DNA from: Halobacillus massiliensis
Lineage (GTDB): Bacteria > Bacillota > Bacilli > Bacillales > Halobacillaceae
Assembly: GCF_900166625.1 (NCBI RefSeq)
Contig: NZ_LT800499.1
Location: 2,397,731-2,461,730 of the forward strand
Direction of reading: 5' to 3'
DNA length: 64,000 bases
Made by a program: the position numbers and the translations under genes. The notes beneath the pieces are model-generated. The model had not been told where the DNA came from. It saw only the letters and a program-made list of their open reading frames with translations, and did no database searches. Positions 51,663-61,110 of the stretch are shown here, in pieces; the stretch's first letter is position 1; each line of letters begins with the position of its first letter.

Positions 51663-52952
51663 TTAATCAAAGAAATACTTTAATAGATTGGAAAAGCCAG
51701 ATTCTTTTTTCTCTTTCGGTTTACTTTCTGTTTCATTTTTCTGCTTATTTACTCGTTTCTGCTTTGGCTGTGCTTGTTTATCAGCTTGATAAATTACAGA
51801 AGGAAATAGTTCTTTTCCTTGTATTTTCGCATTACGATAAGCAAATTGCAATATTCCAACACCACTCGTAAATTGAGGCTCCCGCACTCCAATATAATCA
51901 GGAATAGCAATTCTTACATTGGAATGGAAAATATCCTGGGCAAGCTCCAGTACTCCCGGCATATTCATAGCACCGCCAGTCAGTACGAATCCGCCTGGAA
52001 GTTCGCGAACCCCCATACGCTGTAGTTCTTTAGCCGCAAACACAAAGATTTCTTCAAGTCTTGCTTCAATCATATCAGAGATTTGCAGCTGATTGAATGT
52101 TTGTTCTCGATTACTTCCAATAATCTTGACTTCAAATGTTTCATTTTCGTCCGCATCATCGAAGAAAGCATAACCATACTCTATTTTAATGTTCTCTGCT
52201 TCCTCTGTAGAAGTTCTCAATCCTATGGATAGATCCTTCGTAAGATTATCTCCGCCATAAGGCAATAAGCTGGTTCCAGTTAAATGTCCGTCTTCGAAAA
52301 CAGAAACTGTCGTAGAACCGCCGCCAATGTCAATTAAAGCAACTCCCAGATTTGTTTCATCATGAGATAACGAAACAGTCCCTGCTGCTAAAGGCTGGAG
52401 GCACACATCAAGAATTTCCAGTCCTGCTCTCTCAACACATTTTAATGTATTATGTAATACGGTTTTTGCACACGTAATTATTGTGCCTTCCATTTCTAAA
52501 CGGACACCAATCATACCCCGCGGGTCTGTAATTTCATCCTGACCATCAACAACAAACTCCTGTGGAATAACATCAACTATCTCTCTCTCAGGAGGTACAG
52601 ATACTACTTGGGCAGCATCAATGACACGTGCAATGTCTTCATCGCCAATTTCTCTCGTCTCGCTGGAGACAGCAACTACCCCATGGCATGGCTGAAGCTG
52701 AATGTGATTCCCATTCACTCCCACGACCACACGTTCAATTTTCATATCAACCATTCTCTCTGCCTGTTCTACAGCAGATTTGATAGATTGTACGGTCTGA
52801 TCAATATCGATTATAGCCCCTTTTTTCATGCCATTTGATTTGGCAGAGCCGACACCGATTATATTAAGAGAGTCATTCATAATCTCTCCTATTATTACTT
52901 TTATCCTACTTGTACCTATATCTAAACTCACTAAAATTTCATTTTCATTCAC
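51663..52952 (-). CDS. ftsA: Cell division protein FtsA
   Basis: FtsA is an actin-like ATPase that ties FtsZ to the membrane. The 429 residues show LDIGTSRIKVIIGE (phosphate 1), IDIGGGSTTVSVF (phosphate 2), GGFVLTGGAMNMPG (adenosine) and an amphipathic C-terminal helix (FSNLLKYFFD). The start is GTG, with AGGAGGTG 10 bases upstream. The genes that separate divIB from ftsA in B. subtilis (ylxW, ylxX, sbp) are not here. Confidence 0.97.
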   Translation of the reverse strand: MNENEILVSLDIGTSRIKVIIGEIMNDSLNIIGVGSAKSNGMKKGAIIDIDQTVQSIKSAVEQAERMVDMKIERVVVGVNGNHIQLQPCHGVVAVSSETREIGDEDIARVIDAAQVVSVPPEREIVDVIPQEFVVDGQDEITDPRGMIGVRLEMEGTIITCAKTVLHNTLKCVERAGLEILDVCLQPLAAGTVSLSHDETNLGVALIDIGGGSTTVSVFEDGHLTGTSLLPYGGDNLTKDLSIGLRTSTEEAENIKIEYGYAFFDDADENETFEVKIIGSNREQTFNQLQISDMIEARLEEIFVFAAKELQRMGVRELPGGFVLTGGAMNMPGVLELAQDIFHSNVRIAIPDYIGVREPQFTSGVGILQFAYRNAKIQGKELFPSVIYQADKQAQPKQKRVNKQKNETESKPKEKKESGFSNLLKYFFD

Positions 52953-52993
52953 CAGTGACGCACCTCCTGTTACAAGCCATATAAGTACTTAAA

Positions 52994-53022
52994 ATCATAT
53001 CGTTTTTACAGTTAAAAAACAA
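52994..53022 (-). promoter_or_regulatory. SigA-type promoter of ftsAZ
   Basis: TTGTTT (53017-53022), 17 bases, TATGAT (52994-52999) on the minus strand, about 40 bases before ftsA. Confidence 0.6.
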
Positions 53023-53059
53023 TCTCTGCAACCCTAATGTAAATGAAATGATATAGTGC

Positions 53060-53085
53060 GTAAATCCCTATTTCTCAGGATTTAC
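53060..53085. repeat. Inverted repeat in the ftsA upstream region
   Basis: GTAAATCC / GGATTTAC, 8 perfect pairs around a 10-base loop, between the two candidate ftsA promoters. No U-tract follows on either strand. Confidence 0.5.
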
Positions 53086-53111
53086 ACCTATCTCACTAAC
53101 TGTCTGCCATA

Positions 53112-53142
53112 AAATTCTAAAAAACTGTCAATAAAATCCTGC
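53112..53142 (-). promoter_or_regulatory. SigH-like promoter of ftsAZ
   Basis: GCAGGATTTT (53133-53142), 12 bases, TTAGAATTT (53112-53120), close to RNAGGAWWW / RNNGAATWW with one or two mismatches. B. subtilis ftsAZ is also boosted by SigH at the onset of sporulation. Confidence 0.4.
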
Positions 53143-53222
53143 ATGATTCATTTTCTTAAGCAGAAGAGCATGCATCGTTCAATCGGTTTACTTTTCGTCA
53201 TTACGAAAAACAAACCCCTCCC

Positions 53223-54080
53223 CTACTCTCTTTCCTCAGGTTCGACCGCATTATCATCAAGCACATCAGCCTGGGCCTGAGTAGGATCCTCTACTTCTTC
53301 AGTATCTTCGCTATTTTCTTCAGTATCACTTTCTCCGTTATCGTATGCTTCAAAATAGGCTCCTACATCAATATGGATAATCCCCTTCTGCCCTTCTTCA
53401 ATTTGCGAGGCGATTGATGGATAAGCCAGTATTTTCTCTGAAAACGTACGTATTGAGGCTTGAACCTCATATCCGTCATTCATATATAATTTAATTAAAT
53501 ATGGATTATCTTCAGTTGGAGCATAATGAATTTCTGATATAAGCGCCGTAATGCTGCCAGGCACCTTTTTTAAGGCCTGAGCCATCTCCTCTAAGTAAGT
53601 CTCTTTTGAGAAGTCTTTTAATATCGGTGCATCTCCACCCGGAAATTCGGAGGTAGTATCTAAGTATGCTCCATTTTCAAGAATAGGCTGAAACTGCCCT
53701 TCCGTCTGCCGGTAACCGATTCGCTCAGCCTCATCAATCTTAATAACGATCGTGCTCGGCAGGTTCCTTGAAACATCTGCGCTGAGGACCTGTTCATGTT
53801 TTGAGACTCTGTTAGAAATAGCTTCAGGATCAAGCTGCCATATATTTGATTTGCTTCCGATTTCAGCCATCTCTTTAATTTCATTCTCATCTACAAATCT
53901 ATTTCCTGTCACTTCTACATTTTTCACATGGCTTAATGGAGATTGCAAGTATACGACTATAGCAATTAGAACAAATAGTATGGATAAATACTGAACAAGC
54001 CTTCTATTCGCTTTTTTCTTTCTAATTTGTTTAAGTTTTGGTATTCGCTCTTCAATGGAAACAACTTTTTTTTCTTCCAT
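53223..54080 (-). CDS. divIB: Cell division protein DivIB (FtsQ homologue)
   Basis: DivIB is a bitopic divisome protein that works with FtsL and DivIC. The 285 residues have a basic cytoplasmic tail, one membrane segment (about 31-50), a POTRA domain (HVKNVEVTGNRFVDENEIKE), a beta domain and a very acidic C-terminal tail (about 250-285). The start at 54080 is preferred because AAGGAG is then about 9 bases away; an ATG three codons earlier is too close. Its usual neighbours murG and murB are missing. Confidence 0.93.
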   Translation of the reverse strand: MEEKKVVSIEERIPKLKQIRKKKANRRLVQYLSILFVLIAIVVYLQSPLSHVKNVEVTGNRFVDENEIKEMAEIGSKSNIWQLDPEAISNRVSKHEQVLSADVSRNLPSTIVIKIDEAERIGYRQTEGQFQPILENGAYLDTTSEFPGGDAPILKDFSKETYLEEMAQALKKVPGSITALISEIHYAPTEDNPYLIKLYMNDGYEVQASIRTFSEKILAYPSIASQIEEGQKGIIHIDVGAYFEAYDNGESDTEENSEDTEEVEDPTQAQADVLDDNAVEPEERE

Positions 54081-54120
54081 ATTAGGCATTTCTCCTTGTT
54101 GTCATTCCCACTTATTCTAA

Positions 54121-54139
54121 TAAAATGTCAGACATTTTA
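54121..54139. promoter_or_regulatory. Perfect 19-bp palindrome upstream of divIB
   Basis: TAAAATGTCAGACATTTTA has 9-base arms around a single central base, 41 bases before the divIB start. It is shaped like an operator rather than a terminator. I do not recognise the regulator. Confidence 0.6.
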
Positions 54140-54146
54140 TACATCC

Positions 54147-54428
54147 TCCATTATATCACATCAAGCGCTGCATTAATGTACGAGATTATATTTGTTTTCA
54201 ATTTTTATAACTATTTTTAGGGAGGACTTTAGAACTAAGAAAGAACCTTATTGTAATTCCCCGGTAGGAGTTTTCTTTAAACATTTAACTTACACTTCTT
54301 TTTTTTATATAAAATCAGATTTAAGTTGTTAATAGACAGCATTTCATGATCCGTTTTCTCTTTCTCTATTTTCCCATACAAAAAAACTACTTTCGAAAGA
54401 AAATCAATACTTTTTTCTTAATAGAGTG
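54147..54428. other. Gene-free stretch where murG and murB would be expected
   Basis: Together with the flanking elements this forms a 592-base gap between spoVE and divIB. AT-rich, with no open frame bearing a ribosome binding site and no detectable remnant of MurG or MurB. Confidence 0.6.
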
Positions 54429-54512
54429 GACTGGTACTTGGAAAACACAGGCTTCCTTGTCCGAACGTTGAGCTTTCTCAGGCTTTATCCCATAGAAATC
54501 TCGCTGTTTCGA
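54429..54512 (-). repeat. Structured intergenic repeat, copy 6 (internally deleted)
   Basis: On the minus strand CAGCGAGATTTCTATGGGAT, AAGCCTGAGAAAGCTCAACG and TTCGGACAAGGAAGC align with copy 3, lacking about 30 central bases. Confidence 0.65.
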
Positions 54513-54602
54513 CGTTAAAGACCACCCGCCCCCCCCCTTAGTTACCTTACTTTATCTTAAAAGCTATAGTGATCTTTTTCAAAGAAAAAATTAAAGGACA
54601 CC

Positions 54603-54646
54603 AAAAAAGCAAAGAAGACAGCTGTCGTTACAATATCGACAGCTGT
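54603..54646 (-). terminator. Terminator of spoVE
   Basis: A 10-bp stem ACAGCTGTCG / CGACAGCTGT with a 9-base loop followed by a T-rich tail ending TTTTTT. Confidence 0.85.
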
Positions 54647-54673
54647 GGTTGTATTAGTTTTATGATATTTCTT

Positions 54674-55771
54674 CTATTTTGAATAGCGGCTGACGCTAAG
54701 CAACAGCCCCAGCGCTGCAAGTGTGAGTGTCAGCGATGAACCCCCATAGCTGATGAGCGGCAGTGTAATCCCGGTAACCGGGATTAAACCTGTGACTACA
54801 CTTACATTTATCATAACTTGTATGGAAACCATTCCTACAATTCCAAGAGCCAGAAGACTCCCAAATAAATCAGATGCCAGAAGACTTGTCCGCACGCCTC
54901 TCCATAATAAAACAAAAAACAGAAGCAGAACGACCACTCCTCCAATGAAGCCGAGCTCCTCTGCAAGTACAGAATAAATAAAGTCGGTCTGCGGTTCGGG
55001 AAGGTAAAAAAACTTCTGCATGCTTTTCCCAAGCCCTAAACCAAGTAAACCACCGGGCCCGATCGCATATAGTGACTGTATAATCTGAAAACCGCTTCCG
55101 AGCGGATCCTCCCATGGATGAAGAAAAGCTGTTATCCTTTTAATCCGATAAGGGGCGGACGCTATTAAGGCCACTAACCCGCCGATGCCACCGGCTACGA
55201 TTAACATAAAATGAGCGATCCTTGCTCCTGCCACAAACATCATGACTAAACAGGTTCCGACCATAACGACTCCTGTCCCCAGGTCAGGCTGCAGCATGAT
55301 TAAAGCGAATGGTACAAGGATAATAGCAAGTCCCGGCAGGAAACCTTCCTGAAAAGAAACAATCCGCTTTTGCCGCTGAGACAGAAATTTAGCCAGAAAG
55401 ATAATGAGACCGAGCTTCATAAATTCGGAAGGCTGGATACTGAACATGCCAATTCCAATCCAGCTTCTCGCTCCTCCTCTTACCATTCCCACTCCTGGAA
55501 TAAGAACGAGTATTAAAAAGAGTAGACAAACAGCTACAATAACCTTCGCATGCTTATACCAAACATAGTAAGGAATTTTAGATAAGATGGTCATTGCTAT
55601 TAAACCCAAAACCGCAAATAAAGTCTGCCGCTTAGCAAAATACCAGGCATCATCAAATTTGTATTCAGACCAGATACTCGAAGAACTGTAAACCATCACC
55701 ACACCAATCGTTAAAAGAGAGAGGATAGATATGGTGAGCCAGATATCAGGTTTTTGTTCATTTTCAGCCAT
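54674..55771 (-). CDS. spoVE: Sporulation SEDS peptidoglycan polymerase SpoVE
   Basis: SpoVE is the FtsW/RodA-type glycosyltransferase that builds the spore cortex with SpoVD. The 365 residues have about ten membrane segments and match B. subtilis SpoVE along their length, with RSWIGIGMFSIQPSEFMKL, LPEPQTDFIYSVLAEELG and ITLPLISYGGSS. SpoVE identity rather than FtsW rests on this similarity and on position after murD. The ribosome binding site (GGGAGG) lies in a 14-bp hairpin that ends in a T6 run right before the ATG. Confidence 0.92.
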   Translation of the reverse strand: MAENEQKPDIWLTISILSLLTIGVVMVYSSSSIWSEYKFDDAWYFAKRQTLFAVLGLIAMTILSKIPYYVWYKHAKVIVAVCLLFLILVLIPGVGMVRGGARSWIGIGMFSIQPSEFMKLGLIIFLAKFLSQRQKRIVSFQEGFLPGLAIILVPFALIMLQPDLGTGVVMVGTCLVMMFVAGARIAHFMLIVAGGIGGLVALIASAPYRIKRITAFLHPWEDPLGSGFQIIQSLYAIGPGGLLGLGLGKSMQKFFYLPEPQTDFIYSVLAEELGFIGGVVVLLLFFVLLWRGVRTSLLASDLFGSLLALGIVGMVSIQVMINVSVVTGLIPVTGITLPLISYGGSSLTLTLAALGLLLSVSRYSK

Positions 55772-55775
55772 AAAA

Positions 55776-55808
55776 AAGCCCTACCTCCCAATTTGGAAAA
55801 CAGGGCTT
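55776..55808 (-). terminator. Terminator-like hairpin over the spoVE ribosome binding site
   Basis: On the minus strand AAGCCCTGTTTTCC pairs with GGGAGGTAGGGCTT over 14 positions (several G-U) with loop AAATT, then TTTTTT, then the spoVE ATG. It can act as a terminator for murD read-through and as a translation block. Confidence 0.75.
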
Positions 55809-55830
55809 AAAGCTTGTACATAAGCCCTTA

Positions 55831-57174
55831 CTACAGCTTATGCACAGCCTCTTTAAACTTATTACCTCTTTCTTCAAATGTACGATATTGATCCCAGCTT
55901 GCACATGCAGGTGACAATAGAATTACATCTCCGAATTCGGCAGCCTGCCTGGCCTGCTGAACAGCTTCGGCCATCGTTTCTGCGTATTGAATCATGGCTA
56001 TGCCTGCTTTTTTGCCGGCATCGGCCATTTTCCCAGCCGTCTCTCCAAATACAATCATAGCTTTAACGCCGTGAAGAAATTCGACAAGTCCGTCAAAATC
56101 ATTTCCACGGTCAAGGCCTCCTGCCAAAAGTATGACAGGCTTATCAAAAGCTTTAAGAGCATATGAGGTCGCTAGAATATTAGTAGCTTTTGAATCATTA
56201 TAATAATAAATGTCGTCCTTCTTAGTAACAAATTCTAAACGATGCTCCACTCCGCCAAATGTTGTTAGAACATCATAAATGGCCTGATTGGATACACCCG
56301 AGAGTTTAGCAGCCGATAAAGCAGCCAGAATATTGGCCAGGTTATGCTCCCCGACTAAGACAATATCTTTCCGCTTCATAATTTTTTCATTCTTAAAGTA
56401 AATCCAGTTCTCATCAGCCCAACCTCCATCTACCTTCTTTTTCGATGAAAAAGGAACAAGGGTGGATTTAAAGCTGGGAAGGAATGAAACAATATTCTGA
56501 TCATCAGCGTTATAAACGAGATAGTCGTCACTATTCTGATTTTTTGCTATGTTGGCTTTTGCGGCGAAATACTCACGTGCCGTCCCATGATAATCTAAAT
56601 GGGCTTCAAATAGATTCAGCCAGACAGCAATATGAGGACGGAACTTCTCTATCCCCATTAATTGGAAGGAAGAAAGTTCCACAACCATTGTTTCTTCCGC
56701 TTCTGTAGACCGGGCTACCTCTGAAGCTACTTCACCTATATTGCCGGCGATAGACACTCGCCGACTATCAGCTTCTATAAATGAGTGAAGAAGTGTGGTA
56801 GTTGTTGTTTTTCCATTAGACCCGGTAATCCCGATCATCTGACCTTCATGAAGGAATCCAGCCAGCTCAACTTCGGTAATTACAGGGATCTTACGTTTTA
56901 TCGCTTCTTTCACCATTACATTATCATAAGGAATTCCTGGATTTTTCACAACTACTTCTGCCCCATCTAATAGAGAAAGAGGATGGCTTCCAATTACGAT
57001 TTTTGCCCCTTTTTTCTTCAACTCTTTAACTTCAGAACTGCTTTCATCTGCTTTATAATCGTTTACAATCGTAGAAATTTGGCTGTCCAGTAAAAGTTCG
57101 GCAGCTGCTTTTCCGCTTTTCGCAAGACCGAGGACTAATGCGCGTTTGTAAGGAAATGAAGTCAATGTTTTCAT
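55831..57174 (-). CDS. murD: UDP-N-acetylmuramoyl-L-alanine--D-glutamate ligase
   Basis: MurD adds D-glutamate to UDP-MurNAc-L-Ala. The 447 residues show [13 protein letters not shown], the P-loop [27 protein letters not shown], and NDSKATN with LLAGGLDRG. The start at 57174 overlaps the mraY stop in ATGA; GAGGTG lies 8 to 9 bases upstream. A frame 26 codons longer falls within mraY. Confidence 0.97.
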   Translation of the reverse strand: MKTLTSFPYKRALVLGLAKSGKAAAELLLDSQISTIVNDYKADESSSEVKELKKKGAKIVIGSHPLSLLDGAEVVVKNPGIPYDNVMVKEAIKRKIPVITEVELAGFLHEGQMIGITGSNGKTTTTTLLHSFIEADSRRVSIAGNIGEVASEVARSTEAEETMVVELSSFQLMGIEKFRPHIAVWLNLFEAHLDYHGTAREYFAAKANIAKNQNSDDYLVYNADDQNIVSFLPSFKSTLVPFSSKKKVDGGWADENWIYFKNEKIMKRKDIVLVGEHNLANILAALSAAKLSGVSNQAIYDVLTTFGGVEHRLEFVTKKDDIYYYNDSKATNILATSYALKAFDKPVILLAGGLDRGNDFDGLVEFLHGVKAMIVFGETAGKMADAGKKAGIAMIQYAETMAEAVQQARQAAEFGDVILLSPACASWDQYRTFEERGNKFKEAVHKL

Positions 57175-58157
57175 CCGAACATCACCTCGATATACATGCC
57201 GAGAATGGCAAATAGAATTCCGACAGCCCAGAAAGTGGTGACTACCCGCCATTCAGACCATCCTTTTAATTCATAATGGTGATGAAGCGGACTCATTTTA
57301 AACACTCTTTTTCCTGTCGTTTTAAAAGAGATAACTTGAATAATTACGGAAAGTGTTTCAATAACAAAAACTCCTCCAATGATCACTAAAAGCAATTCCA
57401 TCTTTGAAAGAATAGCAATGATTGCGATAGCGCCACCTAAAGCCAGAGATCCTGTATCTCCCATAAAGACTTTAGCCGGGTGGGCATTGAAAACAAGGAA
57501 ACCTAAAAGCGCACCGACAACAGCCAGAGAGAAAACTGCAACTTCTATATTTCCTCCAATAATCCAGGCTAATATACCAAATGCACCAAATGCAATAGCT
57601 GCTGTTCCTGCCAGCAGTCCATCTAAACCATCTGTTAAGTTAACAGCATTAGAAGCCCCGACAAGCATAAATAATATGAGCAGCGGATACAATATTCCAA
57701 GTTCCAGCTGAAGGTCAGTTCCTGGTATTGAAATATATGTTGGAAAACCGTTTTGCTGGAGAAGGATATATACAACAATTGCGATAACAATTTGTCCAAG
57801 CATTTTCTGTTTGGAAGTTAAGCCTAAATTCCGCTTTAAAGCGACCTTGATATAATCATCTAAAAACCCAAGCAGACCGTATCCAACAAGTACAAATAAA
57901 ACGATAAAAATATGTACCTGACTCGGCTCCGGAATAAACCAGAAGCTTGAGACAAGAGTAGTAATAGTAATAGCAATTAAAATCATTACTCCTCCCATTG
58001 TAGGAGTACCTGATTTTTTTTGATGCGATTTAGGGCCTTCGTCTCTAATACTCTGCCCGAATTTTAATCTCCTTAGAAAAGGAATGATAAGAGGTGATAA
58101 TATGACGGTTAGTATGAATGAAAGCGCCATAGTTAGTAATAATATATAGTCGTTCAA
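57171..58157 (-). CDS. mraY: Phospho-N-acetylmuramoyl-pentapeptide transferase
   Basis: MraY makes lipid I at the membrane. The 328 residues have ten membrane segments and family motifs [26 protein letters not shown] with the catalytic Asp, [19 protein letters not shown] and [11 protein letters not shown]. Translation begins at a TTG with AAGGAGG 9 bases upstream. It lies between murF and murD. Confidence 0.97.
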   Translation of the reverse strand: MNDYILLLTMALSFILTVILSPLIIPFLRRLKFGQSIRDEGPKSHQKKSGTPTMGGVMILIAITITTLVSSFWFIPEPSQVHIFIVLFVLVGYGLLGFLDDYIKVALKRNLGLTSKQKMLGQIVIAIVVYILLQQNGFPTYISIPGTDLQLELGILYPLLILFMLVGASNAVNLTDGLDGLLAGTAAIAFGAFGILAWIIGGNIEVAVFSLAVVGALLGFLVFNAHPAKVFMGDTGSLALGGAIAIIAILSKMELLLVIIGGVFVIETLSVIIQVISFKTTGKRVFKMSPLHHHYELKGWSEWRVVTTFWAVGILFAILGMYIEVMFG

Positions 58158-58190
58158 TGAAAACTTCCTCCTTAAATGTGTCGTCAGCGC

Positions 58191-59549
58191 CTAATCATTA
58201 TTTATTAGATCTTTTATTAATTCTTCAAGTTTCATACCTCTTGAAGCTTTAATTAAGACGACAGTATCAGGTGTCAATTCTGTCTTCACCTGATCGCTGA
58301 GTGATTGCTTATTTGTAAAATGTTGGCTTCTGATTCCTTTATTGCTCTTCTGGACAGCTTCTGTTATTCTCGAGGCATTTTCACCAATAGTATAGACAGC
58401 ATCGATTTCAGAAGTTATGACAGATGCTACATCGGCATGTAAGTCACCCGAAAACTTCCCAAGCTCAAACATATCCCCTAGAACTAAAACTTTCTTCTTC
58501 TTTGCTTTCAGGTGCAGAATAACTTCAATAACAGCTTTCATAGATGTGGGTGATGCATTATAAGCATCGTTAATAATTAATGAGCCGTGTAACCCTTCAA
58601 GCTTTTCATACCTCATCCCGGATAACTGAAGGTTTTCAAGCCCTTTCTGGATTTCTTCAGAAGACATGTTAAGTTTTAGTGCGAGCGCAATTGCATAAGA
58701 AGCATTCTTAACGTTATGCTTCCCAGAAAGAGGCAAATGATAACGAATCTGATTAATAGTAAAATAACTATCATCATCTTGCTCATCAACTTGTTCAATA
58801 AGCTGCGTACAGCCTTGATTAAATCCAGAACTTATGGCATGAGCTTTTAGAGGATGATCTTTTAGAAGCTCTTCATCTCCATCATAAATAAAAGCACCTT
58901 CCTGCCAGCCGTCTAAAATTTCAAGCTTAGCTTCAGCAATCCCTTTACGTGAACCTAAGAATTCAATATGCGACTCGCCAATATTTGTAATAATGGCATA
59001 AGAAGGACGAGCGAGCTTAGAAAGCAGAGAAATTTCCCCCGCCTGGCTCATTCCCATTTCCAATACAGCGACTTCTGTATCTTCAGGCATTGAAAGAATC
59101 GTCAACGGCAGACCGATATGATTGTTGAAATTACCAGCCGTTTTATGTGTTCGGTATTTCACTTGAAGAACCGAAGCAACGAGGTCTTTAGTAGTCGTCT
59201 TGCCGTTCGAACCCGTAATGCCGACAACGATTGGTTTTACTTTGTTCAAATAAAAGGAGGATGTCTCCTGTAACGCCTGGAGAGTATCCTCAACAAAGAA
59301 AACCGGAAACTCAGTTGGCACAGCTTTAGGCAGTTCCCTGTCTTTCTGCCATAGAGCGGCCACAGCTCCGTTTTTTATGGCATCCATTAAAAACAGATGG
59401 GCATCAAAATTTTCGCCGGCAAGAGGGATAAACAGACTCTGTTTTTTCTCAATCCGTGTATCTGTCATTACCGCCCGGAGAGGGATTTTATCATTCGCCG
59501 CTCCCCTATGATCTGAAAAAACTGCGGATAGCTCTTGAACTGTAAACAT
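58191..59549 (-). CDS. murF: UDP-N-acetylmuramoyl-tripeptide--D-alanyl-D-alanine ligase
   Basis: MurF adds D-Ala-D-Ala to complete the pentapeptide. The 452 residues contain the P-loop [29 protein letters not shown], and INDAYNASPTSM. The ATG overlaps the murE stop by one base (TAATG). In B. subtilis murF sits elsewhere on the chromosome; here it is within the cluster, as in many other bacteria. Confidence 0.97.
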   Translation of the reverse strand: MFTVQELSAVFSDHRGAANDKIPLRAVMTDTRIEKKQSLFIPLAGENFDAHLFLMDAIKNGAVAALWQKDRELPKAVPTEFPVFFVEDTLQALQETSSFYLNKVKPIVVGITGSNGKTTTKDLVASVLQVKYRTHKTAGNFNNHIGLPLTILSMPEDTEVAVLEMGMSQAGEISLLSKLARPSYAIITNIGESHIEFLGSRKGIAEAKLEILDGWQEGAFIYDGDEELLKDHPLKAHAISSGFNQGCTQLIEQVDEQDDDSYFTINQIRYHLPLSGKHNVKNASYAIALALKLNMSSEEIQKGLENLQLSGMRYEKLEGLHGSLIINDAYNASPTSMKAVIEVILHLKAKKKKVLVLGDMFELGKFSGDLHADVASVITSEIDAVYTIGENASRITEAVQKSNKGIRSQHFTNKQSLSDQVKTELTPDTVVLIKASRGMKLEELIKDLINND

Positions 59550-61024
59550 TACAAAAAACTCCCCTTAACCTTCTGTAAAATATCTTTAGCTACTTCATAA
59601 TCATCGAAATCGTACCGGACTCCATGAATTTCCTGGTAAGTTTCATGCCCTTTACCTGCAATCAGCACCATATCGCCTTCTTCGGCCGTATGTAATGCCA
59701 TTTCAATTGCTTTCTTTCTATCAACTTCTACATCAAACGAGCCGGTCAAATGGTTCGTCATATCTTTGAGAATCATTTGAGGATCCTCGGTTCTTGGATT
59801 ATCTGAAGTAAACACGGCATGGTCGGCGTACTTCATTGCTACATCTGCCATCAGCGGACGTTTCGTACGGTCTCTGTCACCGCCACAGCCTACTACTACT
59901 CTTACTTTTCCTTTGCAGAATTCCTTTATCGTTTTAAGGACATTTTCAAGGGAATCCGGTGTATGAGCATAATCAACTACCACACCAAACGGCTGGCCTT
60001 CGTTAACCGGTTCGAATCGTCCCTTAACACCTTTTGTTTCACCAAATGCTTTTTGAATTACATCTAATCCTACTTCAGACACAATAGCTGCACCAGCTGA
60101 TGCGAGCATGTTATATATACTGAACATCCCCATTAACGGGCTGTCAATTTTAACTTTGCCCCGAGGAGTACTCATAGTGAAGGAACATCCTTTTTCATGG
60201 AGAGAAATATCTTCAGCTATAATATCTGCCGGATTATTAATGCCATATGTTAAAACAGGCATTGCCGTTGAACGAATAAGAGTTGGAGCAACAGGCGAGT
60301 CGTTGTTAATAATGGCAAATTTGGCCTGCTTCATATTATACCCGTTCCCTAACTGAGCGAACAATAGGGACTTTGCCCGAAGATAATCCTCCATACTGCT
60401 GTGATAATCCAGATGATCCTGGCTTAAATTGGTGAAGATTGCTACATCAAAGTCACAGCCGTAAACACGTCCCTGATCAAGAGCATGTGAGGAAACTTCC
60501 ATAATCGCTGTACTCACACCCTCATTCACCATCTGATGGAAACTCTGCTGTATAGATAAAGCATCAGGTGTTGTATTTTTTACGGGATAAGTATTACCGG
60601 CGATTTTCATCTGAATAGTACCGATTGTAGCTGTACTTGCTTTCTGTAATGAAAAAATCTCATCGAGCAGGTACGTTATCGTTGTTTTTCCATTTGTACC
60701 CGTAACACCGATTGTATGAACTTTCTCTGTAGGAAATTCATAAAAAGCTGCAGAGATTATCGCAAGGGCTTTCGTCGTATCGTTAACATAAACAACTGGA
60801 AAATCAATATTTAACTCTTTCTCTGCTATAATGACGGACGCACCCTGGTCGATGGCGGCCGGGACATAATTGTGTCCATCTGACTCGCTTCCAATGATAC
60901 ATACAAATACGTCACCAAGGGATACCGACCTCGAATCCATAGAAATGCCGAAAATTTCGAGATCATTAATAGTTTGATTTGTTTTATAATAAGGTATTGC
61001 TTCGAGTAACTTAGTTAATTGCAT
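59549..61024 (-). CDS. murE: UDP-N-acetylmuramoyl-tripeptide ligase MurE (meso-diaminopimelate type)
   Basis: MurE adds the third residue of the stem peptide. The 491 residues have the P-loop GVTGTNGKTTITYLL and the substrate motif TSDNPRTEDP; DNPR marks enzymes that use meso-diaminopimelate, so the wall is predicted to be of the mDAP type. It follows spoVD after an 86-base gap holding an extended -10 promoter. Confidence 0.97.
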   Translation of the reverse strand: MQLTKLLEAIPYYKTNQTINDLEIFGISMDSRSVSLGDVFVCIIGSESDGHNYVPAAIDQGASVIIAEKELNIDFPVVYVNDTTKALAIISAAFYEFPTEKVHTIGVTGTNGKTTITYLLDEIFSLQKASTATIGTIQMKIAGNTYPVKNTTPDALSIQQSFHQMVNEGVSTAIMEVSSHALDQGRVYGCDFDVAIFTNLSQDHLDYHSSMEDYLRAKSLLFAQLGNGYNMKQAKFAIINNDSPVAPTLIRSTAMPVLTYGINNPADIIAEDISLHEKGCSFTMSTPRGKVKIDSPLMGMFSIYNMLASAGAAIVSEVGLDVIQKAFGETKGVKGRFEPVNEGQPFGVVVDYAHTPDSLENVLKTIKEFCKGKVRVVVGCGGDRDRTKRPLMADVAMKYADHAVFTSDNPRTEDPQMILKDMTNHLTGSFDVEVDRKKAIEMALHTAEEGDMVLIAGKGHETYQEIHGVRYDFDDYEVAKDILQKVKGSFL

Positions 61025-61058
61025 TCATACCATCCTAACTGTCTGCACATTCTATCTC

Positions 61059-61067
61059 ATTATAGCA
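61059..61067 (-). promoter_or_regulatory. Extended -10 promoter for murE
   Basis: TGCTATAAT on the minus strand with TATAAT at 61059-61064, about 35 bases before murE. The -35 region is weak. Confidence 0.55.
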
Positions 61068-61110
61068 AAAATTATAAATGATGTATGGTTTAATCAATAA
61101 TTTAGAAAAG

